From positions 6,022 to 14,925 of the forward strand of contig JAPOYZ010000267.1 of the NCBI GenBank assembly GCA_026706325.1: 8,904 bases of DNA, in the 5' to 3' direction. The position numbers were made by a program, and so were the translations under genes. Under the pieces are notes generated by a model that was not told the origin of the DNA, searched no databases, and saw only the letters and a list, made by a program, of their open reading frames with translations. This document shows positions 5,977 through 8,904 of the stretch, one piece after another; the first letter of the stretch is position 1, and every line of letters begins with the position of its first letter. The stretch comes from Candidatus Aminicenantota bacterium (lineage in GTDB: Bacteria; Acidobacteriota; UBA6911; RPQK01; JAJDTT01).

Positions 5977-7310
5977 ACGGTCACGCGGCTTTGCTGGAGA
6001 ACTCGGATGAAGCGGTCGATCTGGCGCCGGGTGTTCTGATCGGTGACGCAGACCAGCATCTGGTCCCGGCGCGACGGAAACCAGGTTCCCAGGGGCAGGC
6101 CCCCGATGATTCCTTCCCGGTAGAGCTCCTGGTTGAGATTCTCGGGATCGTCCACCCGCAGCACCATTTCGTTGAATACGGGCCCCGAGAAGACCAGGCG
6201 GCCGGCCAATCTTCGCCGGAGGTAGTGGGCCTTCTTCAGGTTCTGCTCGGCCAGTTCTCGAATGCCGTTCTTGCCCAGAGTGGACAGGAAGATGGACACG
6301 GCCAGGGCGCAGAGGCCCTGGTTGGTGCAGATGTTGGAGGTGGCCTTCTCGCGGCGGATGTGCTGCTCCCGGGTGGAGAGGGTCAGGACGAAACCGCGCC
6401 GGTCTTTCCGGTCCACGGTCTGACCCACGAGGCGGCCCGGCATCTGCCGCTTGTAGCGGTCGCGGGTGGCGAACAGCCCCAGATACGGTCCCCCGAAGCT
6501 CAGAGGGAGTCCCAGGCTCTGCCCCTCTCCGGCCACGATGTCGGCGCCCATCTCACCCGGCGGTTTCAGCAGCCCCAGGGAGAGCGCCTCGGTGGTGACG
6601 GCCACCAGCAGAGCGCGGCGCCGGTGAGCCAGCCGGCCCAGTTCTTCCATCTCCTCCACGACGCCGAAGAAGTTGGGGGACTGGACCACGACCGCCGCCG
6701 TCCGGTCGTCCAGGAGGGCGTCCACAGTCTCCGGATCCATGGAGCCGGCGGAATTGGCGGGGACGGGGGTCACGGAAAGGTGGTTCCCCGTATAGGTGCC
6801 GAGGACCTTCCGGTAGTTCGGATGGAGCGCCTCCGGGACCAGGATTCGTGTCCGGCGGGTCACCCGGGAGGCCATCATGACCGCTTCGGCCAAGGCGCTG
6901 GCCCCGTCGTAGAGGCTGGCGTTGGCCACTTCCATCCCGGTGAGCTGAGCGATGAGGGTCTGGTATTCGAAGATGGCCTGGAGAGTTCCCTGACTGACTT
7001 CCGGCTGGTAGGGCGTATAGGCGGTGAAGTATTCGGAGCGCGAAACCAGGGTGTCGATGACGGAGGGAATGAAGTGGTGGTACGCGCCGGCGCCCAGAAA
7101 GTAGGCGAAATCCTCCCCGCAGGCGTTCCTGCGGGCCATGGACTTGAAGTCGGCCAGAAGCGACGATTCGGAGAGCGGCTCCGGCAGATCCAGCGGCCGG
7201 CCCAGGCGGACTCCCACCGGGATGGACTCGAACAGGTCCTCCGTCTTCTCCACGCCGATGGCCTGGAGCATGTGTTGCCTTTCTTGCGGGGTCAGGGAAA
7301 TGTAGCGCAT
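5973..7310 (-). CDS. gcvPA: Glycine dehydrogenase (decarboxylating) subunit 1, P-protein alpha half
   Basis: This is the non-PLP-lysine half of the split P-protein, which pairs with GcvPB to form the glycine decarboxylase of the glycine cleavage complex. At 445 residues it has normal family length. Visible signatures are the start MRYISLTPQERQHMLQAIG, YTPYQPEVSQGTLQA (98-112), NASLYDGASALAEA (130-143), GEGQSLGLPLSFGGP (261-275) and TREQHIRREKATSNICTNQ (313-331). The start is 12 bases after the gcvH stop with no strong Shine-Dalgarno, which suggests dependence on translation of gcvH. It is followed without a gap by gcvPB through an ATGA overlap, which should favour equal amounts of the two subunits. 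Confidence 0.97.
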   Translation of the reverse strand: MRYISLTPQERQHMLQAIGVEKTEDLFESIPVGVRLGRPLDLPEPLSESSLLADFKSMARRNACGEDFAYFLGAGAYHHFIPSVIDTLVSRSEYFTAYTPYQPEVSQGTLQAIFEYQTLIAQLTGMEVANASLYDGASALAEAVMMASRVTRRTRILVPEALHPNYRKVLGTYTGNHLSVTPVPANSAGSMDPETVDALLDDRTAAVVVQSPNFFGVVEEMEELGRLAHRRRALLVAVTTEALSLGLLKPPGEMGADIVAGEGQSLGLPLSFGGPYLGLFATRDRYKRQMPGRLVGQTVDRKDRRGFVLTLSTREQHIRREKATSNICTNQGLCALAVSIFLSTLGKNGIRELAEQNLKKAHYLRRRLAGRLVFSGPVFNEMVLRVDDPENLNQELYREGIIGGLPLGTWFPSRRDQMLVCVTDQNTRRQIDRFIRVLQQSRVTV

Positions 7311-7322
7311 GGGTCAAGCGGA

Positions 7323-7718
7323 TCAGTGCCCGGATTCCTCGGCCAGGAACGCGGCGTACTCCTGGGCGGACATGAGCCCGTCCAGCTCGGCGGGGTCGCC
7401 CAGTTCCACCTGGATCATCCAGCCCTCGCCGTAGGGGTCGTCGTTGACCAGCTCCGGTTGATCTTCCAGGGATTCATTGACCTCGGTGACTGTCCCCGAA
7501 ACCGGGCTGTAGAGGTCGGCGACGGCCTTGACCGATTCCACGGTGCCGAAGACGTCATCACCGCCCAATTCGTCGCCCGTCCGGGGGAGTTCGACGAAAA
7601 CCACGTCGCCGAGTTCATCCTGGGCGTGATGCGTGATACCCACGCGGCCCCGGCCCTCCTCAAGGACACGGATCCATTCATGTTCCCTGGTGTATCGAAG
7701 CCCTTCCGGGATCGTCAT
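7323..7718 (-). CDS. gcvH: Glycine cleavage system H protein (lipoyl carrier)
   Basis: GcvH carries the aminomethyl intermediate on a lipoylated lysine between the P, T and L proteins. The 131-residue product begins MTIPEGLRYTREHEW and contains GITHHAQDELGDVVFVELP (27-45) and the lipoylation site FGTVESVKAVADLYSPVSG (57-75) with K64 as acceptor. It ends in a typical helix (MSAQEYAAFLAEESGH). The frame can be extended to a GTG at 7760, but the extra 14 residues (MPGGSGPQNQREEN) are unlike GcvH. The ATG at 7718 lies nine bases after GAGG (7731-7728), so it is preferred. It sits 100 bases after gcvT and 12 bases before gcvPA. Confidence 0.96.
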   Translation of the reverse strand: MTIPEGLRYTREHEWIRVLEEGRGRVGITHHAQDELGDVVFVELPRTGDELGGDDVFGTVESVKAVADLYSPVSGTVTEVNESLEDQPELVNDDPYGEGWMIQVELGDPAELDGLMSAQEYAAFLAEESGH

Positions 7719-7818
7719 ATTCTCTTCCCTCTGGTTTTGGGGGCCCGAACCGCCGGGCACCCGCCCCGTTGGGGGGCGTCCACTATTTACCCAACCGGGC
7801 TCGATGATTCAACACCGA
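7719..7818 (-). other. gcvT-gcvH gap with two short inverted repeats
   Basis: This is the only sizeable gap inside the gcv cluster. It holds CGCCCC/GGGGCG arms (7762-7767 and 7773-7778) and GCCCG/CGGGC arms (7743-7747 and 7754-7758). The gcvH ribosome-binding site (GAGG, 7731-7728) follows on the minus strand. The stems are short and lack T-runs. They could tune messenger processing or GcvH level, but no regulator site or clear promoter was recognised. Confidence 0.4.
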
Positions 7819-8853
<1,035 letters not shown>

Positions 8854-8904
8854 CCGGCCGGCGCTGACAGACTTCCAGGGTCTACGCGATAGATCACCGT
8901 ATCG

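Noticed and set aside
8854..8904. Glycine riboswitch ahead of gcvT
   Set aside because: Only 51 bases upstream of the first in-frame ATG are present, and they are in an open frame that is probably gcvT coding; no aptamer can be seen.

Overview
This is a GC-rich bacterial segment in which every supported gene lies on the minus strand. The best lineage hint is the secreted VWA protein at 3464-4459. It has the layout of the 'VWFA-related acidobacterial domain' family, which together with a split gcvPA/gcvPB P-protein suggests an Acidobacteriota member. This is inference from family knowledge; no marker gene is present.

Read in the direction of transcription (right to left), the window opens with a glycine cleavage operon: gcvT (8853-7819, its 5' end at or beyond the window edge), gcvH (7718-7323), gcvPA (7310-5973) and gcvPB (5976-4492). 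gcvPA and gcvPB overlap by ATGA. Together these encode the T, H and P proteins that break glycine into CO2, NH3 and methylene-tetrahydrofolate. The L protein (lipoamide dehydrogenase) is not in the window. Thirty bases after gcvPB comes the exported VWA-domain protein, probably on the same transcript.

A short intergenic block (3355-3463) packed with palindromes and an 8-bp tandem repeat separates this operon from comEC (ComEC/Rec2, DNA-uptake channel with a C-terminal metallo-beta-lactamase domain, 3173-927). The comEC reading frame clearly continues upstream of its first usable start codon and encodes the expected N-terminal membrane segment there. The only well-placed Shine-Dalgarno/ATG sits one frame off inside the repeat block. 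A second palindrome-rich gap (745-926) follows comEC. The window then ends in the first 248 codons of a multi-membrane-span GT-C glycosyltransferase-like protein (744-1), which starts with GTG and runs off the left edge.

The genes themselves are ordinary. The most interesting signals are the palindromic repeats immediately after the comEC and VWA stop codons, the REPIN-like layout of the 3355-3463 block, and its apparent effect on the comEC start. I see no CRISPR array, tRNA, rRNA, transposase or phage gene. A glycine riboswitch, if there is one, would lie upstream of gcvT outside the window.
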